Positions 32,690-42,239 of a stretch of 64,000 bases of DNA are shown here, piece after piece (positions within the stretch are counted from its first letter, which is position 1; the number at the start of each line of letters is the position of its first letter). The notes beneath the pieces were generated by a model, which was given only the letters and a program-made list of their open reading frames with translations, ran no database searches and was not told the origin of the DNA. Source of the stretch: VXYK01 sp965214565 (lineage in GTDB: Bacteria; Actinomycetota; Acidimicrobiia; Acidimicrobiales; Aldehydirespiratoraceae). Made by a program: the position numbers and the translations under genes. The stretch lies in contig OZ243951.1 of the NCBI GenBank assembly GCA_965214565.1, forward strand, positions 1,488,001 through 1,552,000. The letters run 5' to 3'.

Positions 32690-34104
32690 GGTGTCTGCGC
32701 CTTGACAAGCTCATAGGTGGAAGAGTCGAGCAACCCGATCAAGGAGGACTCCTCACCTGGCTTGTAGCCGACCATGGTTGATTTTCGGGCACGCCCGATA
32801 GCCATTGCCAACATGCGACGCAGCCGATCAAGGTCGGCATCGCCGTCCTCGGGACCGTGTGGTGTGACCTGTTGGCTGAGGCCGGGAAGCAGCACATGGT
32901 CGAACTCAAGGCCCTTGGCCGAGTGGATAGTGCATAAGGCGACGACCTCGGAACCCCTGGGCCACTCGTTCTCACGGGCCAACTCGCAGAAACCTATGCC
33001 GCGATTCTGGAGCATTTTCCGCGCTTCGCTGAACCAGCCACCGCCACGAGGTTGGAGTATGGCGATGGACTCCGAGCGGAAGTCGGTGATCTCTGCGAGA
33101 CGATCCACCATGACTTGGAGTTGCTGACTGTACTTGCCCTGCACAACTAGAGGAGTTGTACCCGACCGACTGCACGCGGTGAAGTCTGGCACTGTTCCGT
33201 CGTCCTCTGCCGGGAGTCCATCAACGAGGGGGATGGCGAAGGCGGCGATGGCCTCGGTGTTACGGTAATTCTCTTTGAGCGTGTGGATGATCTCGGGTCG
33301 GGCGGTTACGCCCACCTCGCGCCATGTGAAGTACCGCGGATAGATGCGCTGCATCGCGTCAATGATGAAGGTGGTGTTGTGAGGGTCTTGAAGGTGTTGG
33401 GTAATGGCCCGAACCTGATTGGCGGAAAAGTCCTGTGTCTCATCGACGATCACAACGTCGTATCCAACTCCAGGTTGGGCGTCCGCGGCGAGCACCGCCA
33501 AGTCGTTCCAGTCGATGAGGCCGCGCCTGGCCTTAGCTTCCTGGTATGCCGGGAGCACGTCTTGGAGCAGTTTCTCTCTGAGTGGTCGGTCTACCCGGGG
33601 ATTGAGTCCACGACCCTGCCTGAGCACAGTGAGGTAATTTGAACGGTTCTCAGGATCGAAGCGACCAAGGATGTAGGCGACCTCGTCAGCGAAGAAGTCG
33701 TGCCGTTTCGAGGTGACGAAAGATTGCAGCAGTGGGCGAAGCATCGCCGACTCTTGATCGCGGCCAGCGATGTCTACATCGCCGACCATCGTCCTAGCCC
33801 AACGCGCGAAAGTACTAGTCGTCAGGTCCAGCGCATCATCGTCAGGTACACAGTTTCGGGCAAGTTCGGAGATGTAGCCCTCAAGGGTGCGGTTGAAAGT
33901 TAGCACCAGCACCCGCACTGGGGCTTGGTGTCCATGACGTTGCCGCCGCTTGAGTCGAGCAGCTACCAACTGGCGCAGACACAGCAGAGCAGTTGTGGTC
34001 TTTCCGCTGCCAGCTGCGCCTCTGATGATTCGAAACCCAGGTTTCACGTCTCCGATGATCTTCAACTGTTCATCGGTGGGGATCACGTCCGGCAAGATCC
34101 TCAT
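32686..34104 (-). CDS. UvrD/GajB-like superfamily 1 helicase
   Basis: 472 aa. Walker A GAAGSGKT at 29-36, motif Ia in VLVLTFNRTLEG, Walker B in VVIVDETQDFSANQ, motif III (FIIDAMQRIYPR), motif IV/V (CTIHSAKGLEFDHVLLPGLS) and VI (MLAMAIGRARKS). It is short for UvrD and lacks a nuclease domain, close in size to GajB of the Gabija defence system, but no GajA-type nuclease is adjacent. ATG 34104 has GGAG 8 bases before it; the frame is open further upstream without signals. First gene of a three-gene overlapping operon with the DarT-like and glycohydrolase genes. Confidence 0.85.
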   Translation of the reverse strand: MRILPDVIPTDEQLKIIGDVKPGFRIIRGAAGSGKTTTALLCLRQLVAARLKRRQRHGHQAPVRVLVLTFNRTLEGYISELARNCVPDDDALDLTTSTFARWARTMVGDVDIAGRDQESAMLRPLLQSFVTSKRHDFFADEVAYILGRFDPENRSNYLTVLRQGRGLNPRVDRPLREKLLQDVLPAYQEAKARRGLIDWNDLAVLAADAQPGVGYDVVIVDETQDFSANQVRAITQHLQDPHNTTFIIDAMQRIYPRYFTWREVGVTARPEIIHTLKENYRNTEAIAAFAIPLVDGLPAEDDGTVPDFTACSRSGTTPLVVQGKYSQQLQVMVDRLAEITDFRSESIAILQPRGGGWFSEARKMLQNRGIGFCELARENEWPRGSEVVALCTIHSAKGLEFDHVLLPGLSQQVTPHGPEDGDADLDRLRRMLAMAIGRARKSTMVGYKPGEESSLIGLLDSSTYELVKAQTP

Positions 34105-34290
34105 CAGGGACTCCTCATGTTGTCGGCCCCACTGCCTGGGACCACGTAATCGCGATGATACAAAAGCACAAGCCGAAACGGTGGATCCTGACCACATCCG
34201 ACTGTGCGGAGGCGTTGAAGGATCAGCAGCGAAAAAGTCAATAAGCGCGATGGTCGCGGCGGGGTTGCGGGTGGGGCAGAATAGCGGGCC

Positions 34291-36312
34291 ATGCCAGGTT
34301 CAGTGAGTCGTTGGATTCTTGGTGTTGACACAGGCGGCACGTATACCGACGCGGTCGTCTACGACGAGCGGTCGAACTCGGTGATCGCCAAGGCCAAGGC
34401 ACCGACCACACACGATGATCTCACCGTGGGGATCGCCCAGGCGATCGAACGGGTGCTGGCAGCCGGATCAGTCGACCCGGGCGCTGTCAGCTTCGTGTCG
34501 CTGTCGAGCACGCTGGCAACCAATGCACTGGTCGAGGGCAAGGGTCGCCCGGCAGCTCTGGTGATGATCGGGTTCGAGGACGCCGTGCTCGACAGGGGCG
34601 GCCTGCGAGAGGCCATCGGCGCTGACCCGGTCGTGATGGTGGCGGGCGGACACACCCCGCACGGTGCCGAAGCGGAACCGCTCGACATAGAGACGCTCGC
34701 TGTCGCGGTCAACGAGATCGCACCATCAGTCGACAGTTTCGCGGTCACGTCGGAATTCAGCGTCCGCAACGCCGACCATGAGGTCGCCGCCCGTGATCTG
34801 ATCCGGGAGCGGACCGGCCTGCCGGTCACCTGCAGCCACGAGTTGGCCGACGCGCTCGACGGTCCGAAACGGTCGGTCACGGCCCTGCTCAACGCCCGCA
34901 TGATCGCGTTGATCGACGAACTCGTCTCGACCACCACGGAGGTGTTGGCGCGGGCAGGGGTTGATGCTCCGATCATGATGGTGCGCGGCAACGGTTCGCT
35001 GGTGTCGGCGGATTTCGTGAGGAAACGCCCCGTGGAGACGATCCTGTCGGGTCCCGCAGCGAGCCTGCTTGGCGCGGCGCACCTAGTGGGAGCGTCAGAC
35101 GCCGTCATCTCCGACATCGGCGGCACCACGACCGACATCGCCGCACTGCGTGACGGGAGGTTCGACCTCGGAGCAAAAGGGGCGACGGTCGGGGGACATC
35201 GGACCATGATCGAAGCAGTAGCCATGGCCACGCACGGTCTCGGAGGTGACAGCGAGGTGCTGTTGGCGGACCGGGCGCGTGGTGCCGAGTTGACGGTCGG
35301 TCCCCGGCGGGTCGTTCCGCTGGTGGTCACAGCCAAGAACCACGGCGACTATCTGCTGTCGCAGCTGCGGCGCCAACTCAACGCCGAGACGCTTCCCCAA
35401 CAGTGGAGTTCGGTCTTTCTGGCGCTGACCGCGAAGGCCGCACAGGGTTCGGGCGACCGCGGCGAACGGCAGCTGATGGAGCGGATCGGTGACGGCATTG
35501 TTGCTGCGGACACCGTTGTTGAGGGCAGCCGGGATGCGCTGGCGCTGCGACGGCTGGGGACCCGCGGGCTGTTGCGCGTGTCGGCCTTCACGCCCACAGA
35601 CGCCAGCCATGTGCTCGGCACGCAGGCGACGCACGACCCAGCCGTCGCCTGTGCAGCTGCCGAAGTTTGGGCTCGACGCTGCGACCACCGCGGCAAGCCG
35701 ATCGTGGAGGCGCCAAGAGAATTCGCTGAGGCTGTGGTGAACCGACTGGTGCGGCTGTCCGCGGAGAAGTTGCTCACCACGGCATTATCGAGCGACGGCC
35801 TGTCCGAGGCTGCTGCCACCTCCGAGGTTGTAGCCGCGGCGCTCGACGGCAAGCCTCGCACGTCCAAACTGGCGGTCGGGCTGGGGGTTCCGTTGGTCGG
35901 TCTCGGCGCTCCGGCCGCCACCTACTACCCGGCTATCGGTGAACTGCTTGGCACCGAAGTCGAGATTCCCGAGCATGCGGATGTGGCGAATGCGATCGGT
36001 GCCGCTGTGGGAAAGGTCCGTCTGCATCGCCGTGTGACTGTCTCCTCCCCGCGCCGAGGGCTCTACCGGGTCCACAACGGAGCGGATCCCGACTCCTTCT
36101 TCGAACTCGAGCCGGCCAAGCAGGCGGCCATTGATCAGGCGAACGCTGCGGTAGCGGCCGCGATGGCTGCCGCGGGTGCCCCCGAGTTCGAAGTGGAGAC
36201 GGACTGGGATGAGAAGTCCGTTGATGTCCGCGGCCGCAAACTCTTTGTGGAAGGCGTCGCAACCGTGATCGGCACCGGCCGCCCCCAACTCAATTCCCCC
36301 CAACTCAGTTGA
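34291..36312 (+). CDS. Hydantoinase/oxoprolinase (HyuA-type) family protein
   Basis: 673 aa. Actin-fold ATPase features are clear: N-terminal GVDTGGTYTDAVVYD, SLSSTLATNALVEGKG, and a second phosphate-binding motif DIGGTTTDIAALRDGR. HyuA-type enzymes couple ATP hydrolysis to ring opening of hydantoins, 5-oxoproline or acetone-like substrates. The B subunit (HyuB/AcxA-type) that usually follows is absent, so the substrate is uncertain. Length is typical for the A subunit. It diverges from the helicase operon across 186 bases. Confidence 0.85.
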   Translation: MPGSVSRWILGVDTGGTYTDAVVYDERSNSVIAKAKAPTTHDDLTVGIAQAIERVLAAGSVDPGAVSFVSLSSTLATNALVEGKGRPAALVMIGFEDAVLDRGGLREAIGADPVVMVAGGHTPHGAEAEPLDIETLAVAVNEIAPSVDSFAVTSEFSVRNADHEVAARDLIRERTGLPVTCSHELADALDGPKRSVTALLNARMIALIDELVSTTTEVLARAGVDAPIMMVRGNGSLVSADFVRKRPVETILSGPAASLLGAAHLVGASDAVISDIGGTTTDIAALRDGRFDLGAKGATVGGHRTMIEAVAMATHGLGGDSEVLLADRARGAELTVGPRRVVPLVVTAKNHGDYLLSQLRRQLNAETLPQQWSSVFLALTAKAAQGSGDRGERQLMERIGDGIVAADTVVEGSRDALALRRLGTRGLLRVSAFTPTDASHVLGTQATHDPAVACAAAEVWARRCDHRGKPIVEAPREFAEAVVNRLVRLSAEKLLTTALSSDGLSEAAATSEVVAAALDGKPRTSKLAVGLGVPLVGLGAPAATYYPAIGELLGTEVEIPEHADVANAIGAAVGKVRLHRRVTVSSPRRGLYRVHNGADPDSFFELEPAKQAAIDQANAAVAAAMAAAGAPEFEVETDWDEKSVDVRGRKLFVEGVATVIGTGRPQLNSPQLS

Positions 36313-36324
36313 TGGTCGGCGGCC

Positions 36325-36336
36325 TACGCTCTGTAT
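36325..36336 (+). promoter_or_regulatory. Leaderless-type -10 for the flavin-reductase-like gene
   Basis: TACGCT at 36325-36330 lies 6 nt before ATG 36337, just after the HyuA-type stop. Confidence 0.4.
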
Positions 36337-36846
36337 ATGGCAGCAGACGAAGCACTCGAGAGCGAACTCGTCAACCGGGTCACCTGGAAGATCCCCAACG
36401 CCTTGGCTTTGGTCGGTTCGAGAGCAGGCGACGAACGCAACGGCATGACCACGAGTTGGATCACCCAACTCTCGATGGAACCGGTGCTTATCGGGGTCGG
36501 AGTCGACAACACCGCGGTCACCCATCGGCTCATCAGCGATGGAGGCTCGTTCACCGTCAACCTCTGGGATTCCGACGACACGCGTGTGTTCGTCAAGTTC
36601 TCGAAACCCGCCCGCGACGACGGCGACACGCTCAACGGACGGCCCGTCCGTTCCGGGCGCACCGGCGCTCCGATCTTCACCGAGGCGATTGCTTGGATGG
36701 ACTGCGAAGTCCGCCATACGATCGACCTGGGCACACACACCCTTTTCGTCGGCGAACTCGTGGACGCAGGGATCGTCGACGACACCAAGCGCTCCGCTTC
36801 CATGAACGACACCCGCATGAAATACGGTGGCGTGAGGCGCCACTGA
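36337..36846 (+). CDS. Flavin-reductase-like FMN-binding protein
   Basis: 169 aa with the flavin reductase split barrel: KIPNALALVGSRAGDERNGMT near the N-terminus, then an IGVGVDNTAVTHRLI segment and HTIDLGTHTLFVGEL. Such proteins supply reduced FMN to two-component monooxygenases or reduce ferric complexes. ATG 36337 has a -10 element directly before it. No partner oxygenase is adjacent, although a monooxygenase lies 2 kb downstream. Confidence 0.8.
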   Translation: MAADEALESELVNRVTWKIPNALALVGSRAGDERNGMTTSWITQLSMEPVLIGVGVDNTAVTHRLISDGGSFTVNLWDSDDTRVFVKFSKPARDDGDTLNGRPVRSGRTGAPIFTEAIAWMDCEVRHTIDLGTHTLFVGELVDAGIVDDTKRSASMNDTRMKYGGVRRH

Positions 36847-36877
36847 CCACCAATCCAGACCAGTCGCAGGAAGGTCC

Positions 36878-37480
36878 ATGCTGATGCAAAACAACGATCC
36901 GCTTCAGCGCTGGGTCGTGGCGGCCTGCATGGTGACGATCGTCTATTCTGGGGGGATCGGCGTGGCTCGGTTCGTCGGTTCCGAAGGGGAGCCGGGAAGC
37001 CTGCGTATCTCGGTGTCGCTTGTTGCACCGTTCGTGGTCGCTGCTCTGGTGGCGCTGCTGGCCCACGCCTCGGGTCGGGCCCGGTTCGTCCTGGCGGCAG
37101 GTGCGGGCATCATTCCGGCCGCGGTGATCTCGATCATTTCGCTCCCGCTGTGGCTCCCGGCGCTGTTTCTGGCTGTCGCCGGTTGGCGTCAGATCGACCG
37201 GGCAGAGCCGGGTCCTGTGTCTGAAATGGTTTCAAGCGTGGTTGTCACCGTCGGAATCTTCACGGCGATGATCGCTCTGCTGGTTCAGCGCGATCCGCTC
37301 GAATGGTTCGACGGGACAGTCGATCAATACTCGAACAACACGATCACAGCGTCTGAATCGTTGCTGTCGGCCACGATCCTGGGCCTGGTCGTCATCGTCG
37401 CTCTGGTGGCCGCACGCACGCCGCTGGTCGACCCTGGCAGCTCAACTGATCCCGGCAGATCAAAGGACCCCGACTGCTAA
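36878..37480 (+). CDS. Predicted multi-pass membrane protein, function unknown
   Basis: 200 aa with about five hydrophobic segments (for example SLVAPFVVAALVALLAHA and VSSVVVTVGIFTAMIALLVQ). A short Asp/Ser/Pro-rich tail ends the protein. I recognise no family. It may be transcribed with the flavin reductase gene 31 bases upstream. It ends 15 bases from the convergent hydroxylase gene. Confidence 0.65.
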   Translation: MLMQNNDPLQRWVVAACMVTIVYSGGIGVARFVGSEGEPGSLRISVSLVAPFVVAALVALLAHASGRARFVLAAGAGIIPAAVISIISLPLWLPALFLAVAGWRQIDRAEPGPVSEMVSSVVVTVGIFTAMIALLVQRDPLEWFDGTVDQYSNNTITASESLLSATILGLVVIVALVAARTPLVDPGSSTDPGRSKDPDC

Positions 37481-37495
37481 GAGACGGTTCGGTTC

Positions 37496-38515
37496 CTAAG
37501 AGGCGGCCTGGTTGCCGCGCCGTTCGCGCATGCGCTGTTTCATGCGGGCGTGGGCCTCGGGGCTGCCGTCGTGGAAGGTACCGAAGAGCTTGTCGATCGG
37601 CACGGGACGGTTGCCGTAGTTGCACTCGAAATAGCGGTGGTGCAGATGGTGGAAGTAGTCGGCGCCGGGAGCGGTCCGTCGCTCGCGCCGACCGATCTCG
37701 AAGCGCTCGAAACCGGAGTGCGAAACCGCCGGCGAGACACCGTTGAACAGACCGTTGAGAATCACGATGAAGGGGTGGGCGGGCACGACCCACCAGAGCA
37801 GGAAGACGCTGAAATAGATCACATGCTCGAGCGGGTGCATGGAGATGCCGCTCCACGGCCCGGTGTTGACGTTGCGGTGATGCAGGTAGTGCGCGTGGTC
37901 ATAGAACCAGCGGACATGCAGTAGTCGATGGTTCAGGTAGAAGTGGGTGACGGACCACAGGAACATCCCCACGGTCAGCAGCCCCAGATACAGCTGCGCC
38001 GAGTCCCACTGCACCGAGGCGACCCAGCCGTTGGCGTAGGCCCACAGGGTGAGTGATTCGTACACCGTCCAGATCGCACAGCCGCTGACGAGGCTCCAGA
38101 ACATGTTGTCGCGGGTCTGGTCGGTCCACAGGAACGAGCGGTTGGTGGTGCTCATCCAACGCTGGTTGTACTTGTAGCGCTGCTGCTGGGACCGGCGGGT
38201 GTACAGGAACAGGTGGAGTGCGCCTGCTACCAGGGTCAACAGCACAACATTGCGCAGGTAGACCTCCAGCATCCACCTCGGATGCAGGGTCGCCATCCGT
38301 TCCATCGACGGTGTGAGGTAGTTCCAGGTCAGAGCCGCCAACGCCACCCAGAAGATCCCGTAAGGAAGCATCACAGGCGTGAGCAGATAGCGCAGCGTTG
38401 CTATCGGCCGCGGCGGCCAGTCGAGGATCGGCGACACCGTGATCGGCACCTCCGGCTCGTAGCCCTTGGACTCGGGACTGCGCCCTGTGTTGATCGTCGG
38501 GGACCTGTCCGCCAT
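37496..38515 (-). CDS. Sterol desaturase / fatty acid hydroxylase family membrane protein
   Basis: 339 aa. The three histidine clusters that bind the di-iron centre are present: HRLLH, HAHYLHHR and, near the C-terminus, YFHHLHHRYFE. Several membrane helices precede them. The family inserts hydroxyl groups or double bonds into lipids or sterols. ATG 38515 has AGGAGG about 12 bases upstream. It lies just downstream of a monooxygenase/SDR pair on the same strand, hinting at a lipid- or steroid-oxidising role; this is inference. Confidence 0.85.
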   Translation of the reverse strand: MADRSPTINTGRSPESKGYEPEVPITVSPILDWPPRPIATLRYLLTPVMLPYGIFWVALAALTWNYLTPSMERMATLHPRWMLEVYLRNVVLLTLVAGALHLFLYTRRSQQQRYKYNQRWMSTTNRSFLWTDQTRDNMFWSLVSGCAIWTVYESLTLWAYANGWVASVQWDSAQLYLGLLTVGMFLWSVTHFYLNHRLLHVRWFYDHAHYLHHRNVNTGPWSGISMHPLEHVIYFSVFLLWWVVPAHPFIVILNGLFNGVSPAVSHSGFERFEIGRRERRTAPGADYFHHLHHRYFECNYGNRPVPIDKLFGTFHDGSPEAHARMKQRMRERRGNQAAS

Positions 38516-38641
38516 CGGCGTGCGACCTCCTCAGCAGTTTCTCGCTCGGGTCGTGACGACCCGCTCGACCAGAACCGAATCGTACACTCTGCGTCAAGGT
38601 GCGAGAGCGACGGTTCAGCGTCTGATTCTCGGGGTGGTTCC

Positions 38642-40132
38642 TCAGCGACCGACGGCGGCTGGGACGGGGGCGGTGGTGAACTCCATCACGTCGTCGTCGA
38701 CCGGTTGGCGGCCGATGAACTTGCGGTCCCGGAGGTAGTTCTGTGTGTTGAGCCAGGGTTCGCGGTCACCTTGGCGGGGGAGCAGATGCATCGCCCGTCG
38801 GATGTAGCCCGCCGGGAAGTCGTCGATGAACGGGCGTGGCACCATGTCGTGATCGATCGGGCGCAGCCGCGGCGTGCACTGGGTGGTTCCTGTTTGGCGC
38901 ATATGGTTGAGCAGGCGACAGAGGTAGGCGGCGTTGAGGTCGACGCGCAGCGTCCATGACGCGTTGACGTAACCGAACGTCGTCATGAGGTTGGGCACGT
39001 CGGAGAAGGCCATGCCCTTGTAGGTCCAGGTTTCGCCTAAGTTCACGGGTCGACCGTCTACTTCGAGCTCGACCTGGCCCAGTGCAACCAACTGCAGGCC
39101 GGTGGCGGTGACGATGATGTCGGCTTCGAGTTCAGTACCGGACTCGAGAACGATGCCCGTTTCGGTGAACGTGTCGATGGTGTCGGTCACCACCGAGGCT
39201 GAGCCGTTGCTGATTGCCTCGTAGAGGTCGCCGTTGGGGATCAGGCAGAGCCGCTGGTCCCAGGGGTTGTACTCCGGTGTGAAGTGTGTCTCGATGTCGT
39301 AGTCGTCGCCCAGCGCTTCACGGGCGGCGTCGAGCAGCCGCCCCTTGAGGTGTTCGGGATCGGTGCGTGACTTCCGGTAGATGAGGTGCGTCCGGACGAT
39401 GTTCTTCCAGCGGGTCAACCGATAGGCCGCCCGTTTCGGCAGCATTCGCTTGAGCTTCTGGTTGATCGGGTCGATGTCGGGGGCCGGCGCCATGTAGGTG
39501 GGTGAGCGCTGCAGCATGGTGATGTGCGCGGTGTCGGTGGCCATCGCCGGTACCAGGGTCACCGCGGTCGCACCCGAGCCGATGATGACCACCCGCTTGT
39601 CGGTGTAATCGAGGTCCTCAGGCCAGGCCTGCGGGTGGACGATCTCGCCCTCGAAACGCTCGACGCCGCGGAATTCAGGGGTGAACCCCTGGTCGTATGA
39701 GTAGTAGCCGGAGCACATGGCCAGGAAATTGGCGGTCATTGTGCTGTGCTCGCCGGTGTCGGCGTGTTCGATCTCGACTGTCCAACGCTGTTCGGTGCTC
39801 GACCATGAGGCTCGGCGCACGCGCCGGTTGAAGCGGATGCGGCGACCGAGGTCGTTCTCTTCGATCGTCTCCTGGAGATAGTTGAGGATCGCCGGTCCGT
39901 CTGCGATCGACTTCTCGGCGGTCCAGGGTTTGAAGCTGTAGCCGAGGGTGTGCATGTCGCTGTCGGACCGCACGCCCGGGTATCGGAACAGGTCCCAGGT
40001 CCCGCCGATGTCCGGGCGCCCTTCGAGGATCACGAACGTCCGGTCCGGACTTTCCTTCTGCAGATAGTACCCCGCCCCGATCCCGGTGATCCCCGCCCCC
40101 ACCACCAGCACGTCTGTGTGGTCGCCGGGCAC
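38642..40132 (-). CDS. Flavin-containing monooxygenase (Baeyer-Villiger type)
   Basis: 496 aa. FAD-binding VVGAGITGIGAGYYL at the N-terminus, the Baeyer-Villiger fingerprint FEGEIVHPQAW (F-x-G-x3-H-x3-W) in the middle, then an NADPH-binding IIGSGATAVTL. These enzymes insert oxygen next to carbonyls in ketones or steroids. The gene starts 3 bases after the SDR gene stop, so the two form an operon. The substrate is not inferable, but the pair could oxidise an alcohol to a ketone and then to an ester. Confidence 0.9.
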   Translation of the reverse strand: MPGDHTDVLVVGAGITGIGAGYYLQKESPDRTFVILEGRPDIGGTWDLFRYPGVRSDSDMHTLGYSFKPWTAEKSIADGPAILNYLQETIEENDLGRRIRFNRRVRRASWSSTEQRWTVEIEHADTGEHSTMTANFLAMCSGYYSYDQGFTPEFRGVERFEGEIVHPQAWPEDLDYTDKRVVIIGSGATAVTLVPAMATDTAHITMLQRSPTYMAPAPDIDPINQKLKRMLPKRAAYRLTRWKNIVRTHLIYRKSRTDPEHLKGRLLDAAREALGDDYDIETHFTPEYNPWDQRLCLIPNGDLYEAISNGSASVVTDTIDTFTETGIVLESGTELEADIIVTATGLQLVALGQVELEVDGRPVNLGETWTYKGMAFSDVPNLMTTFGYVNASWTLRVDLNAAYLCRLLNHMRQTGTTQCTPRLRPIDHDMVPRPFIDDFPAGYIRRAMHLLPRQGDREPWLNTQNYLRDRKFIGRQPVDDDVMEFTTAPVPAAVGR

Positions 40133-40135
40133 GGG

Positions 40136-40912
40136 TCAGTCCTCGAAGAGGTGGTACATGGCGGCTGTGGCGCCGCACATCATCTCGACCCGGTCTGAAC
40201 GCTCGACGGAGGCCACGAACTTCAGGCCGTCGTCGGCCAGCCAGCGGCCACCCTCCCCGAGGGCGTCGAGCGCCGGGGCTACAACCGTTCGGGGATCCAC
40301 AGGCGGACCGCCCATACGGTCATAGTCGGGGCCTGAGGAACGGAAAGCGGGCGTGTCCATGCTCGGCGCGACGATGGCCAGGGTGTCGACTCCAGAGCCC
40401 TTCAGTTCCCAACCGATCGCCTCGACGAGGTTTACGGAGAACGCTTTGGTCGCGCTGTAGAGACCGACGCAGGCGGTGCCGGACAGGGCAGAACCCGAAC
40501 TGGTGACGACGAATCCCCCTCGGCCGCGTTCGGCCATGGCCGGCAGAGCCCATGCAGCCAGATCGACGGTCGCCCCGCAGTTGACGTCGAGGGTCTTGCG
40601 GCGCATCTCGGCGTCCATGTCGAGGAAGGGGCGGACATATGAAACGCCGGCGTTGGCGACCGCAATCCCGATCTCGAGCCCGGCGGTCTGCTCGGTTAGT
40701 ACGTCGACCCATCCGGGGTCGCCCACGTCGGCGATCACCGTGCGAGTCTCACCTCCGAGACCAGCGGCGACATCGACGACTCCCGGTGAGATGTCGACCA
40801 TCACCACCCCGACGCCCCGAGCGATCAACTCCTCGGTGTACGCCAACCCGACCCCCGCCCCCGCACCGGTCACCACACCCCACGGCCCATATTTCTCAGC
40901 AAACTCTGTCAT
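40136..40912 (-). CDS. Short-chain dehydrogenase/reductase
   Basis: 258 aa Rossmann enzyme with all family motifs: TGAGAGVGLAY for the cofactor, VANAGVSY, a catalytic serine in TSSGSALSG, and YSATK for the active-site Tyr and Lys. Probably NAD(P)-dependent alcohol/ketone interconversion. It is the first gene of a two-gene operon with the Baeyer-Villiger-type monooxygenase. The ATG at 40912 has a GGGGG run just before it. Confidence 0.9.
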   Translation of the reverse strand: MTEFAEKYGPWGVVTGAGAGVGLAYTEELIARGVGVVMVDISPGVVDVAAGLGGETRTVIADVGDPGWVDVLTEQTAGLEIGIAVANAGVSYVRPFLDMDAEMRRKTLDVNCGATVDLAAWALPAMAERGRGGFVVTSSGSALSGTACVGLYSATKAFSVNLVEAIGWELKGSGVDTLAIVAPSMDTPAFRSSGPDYDRMGGPPVDPRTVVAPALDALGEGGRWLADDGLKFVASVERSDRVEMMCGATAAMYHLFED

Positions 40913-41136
40913 CCCCCAACCTTGCCAGACCCCACCCCACCCCGTCGAAACGGGCGGGTCTGTCAGGAATTTTTGTATCGGGTGTGGTCTGAGGGCCCGC
41001 GGTTTGGTGCTGTGGGCCAGGAAGGTTCACGTCTGTGCCTGATCAGGTTATGTCGGCTGTGCCGGTGATCGGTGCTGCGGTTGAGCCGGTGATGAACCTC
41101 TGGGCTGAGCTGTTGATGGAGACGGGCGGTGCCTGC
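40913..41136. other. Gene-free stretch
   Basis: Between the SDR start and the stop of the XRE/ImmA gene. A plus-strand frame of about 38 codons from 41036 is visible but has no recognised similarity or ribosome site. I see no clear gene or terminator. Confidence 0.4.
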
Positions 41137-42237
41137 TCAGGACACGAATGACCAGACAGCGTCAACGGGGAGTGGGGGAAGGTCGGGAAGGTCGTCCTCT
41201 TGCCAGGTATCCAGCAGAAGCCCCAGTGCGCGGGCGGCAGAGATCTCCTCACGGCGATACAGGTTGAGCACCGCCTTCACATAGAGATCAGGCAACGACG
41301 GAGGCGAGAGTTCGTTGGCGACGATCAGACCGAGTTCGACTTTGTCGGATTGGCGCGTGCGCGTGGCGCGTACGACGGCTAGTTCCTGGGGCGAAGCGAT
41401 CTCCAGTTCTTGCAGCCGCCGTGCCAGGGTCGACATGTCCACGCGGTATTCGCTGGCCAGGCGCACAGCATCAACACGGGTGTCGTCCCCTCCTCTCCAG
41501 CGGCTCCGTAACGCCACAGCCGGGAGAAGGAGAGCCCGCGCGAACTGGTCGATGCGCCCTTCGCGTCTCGCAGCAGAGGTTTCGGCCACACGCCAGTCTG
41601 TGGAGTACTCGTCACCAACGACGTAGTGGCCCAACTCGTGGGCGAGCGTCAAGCGTCGTCGGCCGGTCTGGTAGCTGCCGTTGACAACTGCCACGCCGCC
41701 GCGGGCCAACAAGATGGATGCCCCATCGGCTCCGTGCTTACCGAACTCCCAAGAGAAGGCGAGCAGACCCAAATCAGATGCACGCGTGTCCAGTGCGGTC
41801 GCGGGCTCTTCATGGTCGTATCCCAGCTGCCGTCGCGTCTTGGCCGCTGCTTGCTCGGTTTCATCGGATGTCTTCGGGAACGCGATTGCGGGGGTCTCAG
41901 CCAACTCAAGCTCACCTAATCGCTGGAGGAACTCGACTTCCCGGGCAATCCGCTCGGTGAAGAGGTCCACGCTCGGGCTGGGAGCCCCCGGCTCCGCGGC
42001 GTTGCGCCGCGACAGGACCGCCTGAGGGGCGTCTTCAAAGAACCACTCGACACGCATTTCCAGTGTTTGCGCGAGTCGAACCAACTCGGTCGCGCTGATG
42101 CTCCGCATACCGGTCTCAACCTTGGCCAGGGCACTCCGAGCAATCCCGACACGTGACGCGCACTCCTCTTGCGTTAAGCCTGCATCGCGTCGAGCCGCGG
42201 CCACGCGAACTCCCAAGTCCTTACCCTCCCTACTCAC
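41137..42237 (-). CDS. XRE-family regulator fused to an ImmA/IrrE metallopeptidase domain (second copy)
   Basis: 366 aa. The helix-turn-helix occupies about residues 8-60 (VRVAAARRDAGLTQEECASR, then SALAKVETGMR), and the zinc-protease motif HELGH is at 200-204 in LAHELGHYVVGD. A C-terminal helical domain of about 130 residues follows. GTG 42237 is chosen because a near-consensus promoter ends 7 nt before it; the open frame upstream crosses that promoter. Not a close copy of the gene at 14257. Likely a repressor that is cleaved or inactivated on a stress or phage signal. Adjacent targets could be the split-barrel gene or itself. Confidence 0.85.
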   Translation of the reverse strand: MSREGKDLGVRVAAARRDAGLTQEECASRVGIARSALAKVETGMRSISATELVRLAQTLEMRVEWFFEDAPQAVLSRRNAAEPGAPSPSVDLFTERIAREVEFLQRLGELELAETPAIAFPKTSDETEQAAAKTRRQLGYDHEEPATALDTRASDLGLLAFSWEFGKHGADGASILLARGGVAVVNGSYQTGRRRLTLAHELGHYVVGDEYSTDWRVAETSAARREGRIDQFARALLLPAVALRSRWRGGDDTRVDAVRLASEYRVDMSTLARRLQELEIASPQELAVVRATRTRQSDKVELGLIVANELSPPSLPDLYVKAVLNLYRREEISAARALGLLLDTWQEDDLPDLPPLPVDAVWSFVS

Positions 42238-42239
42238 CT

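Noticed and set aside
32686..34104. Gabija system (GajAB)
   Set aside because: The helicase resembles GajB in size and motifs, but no OLD-family nuclease GajA is adjacent; the partners are ADP-ribosylation enzymes.
41036..41151. Small plus-strand frame of about 38 codons
   Set aside because: No ribosome site, no -10 element and no recognisable similarity. It overlaps the end of the XRE/ImmA gene.
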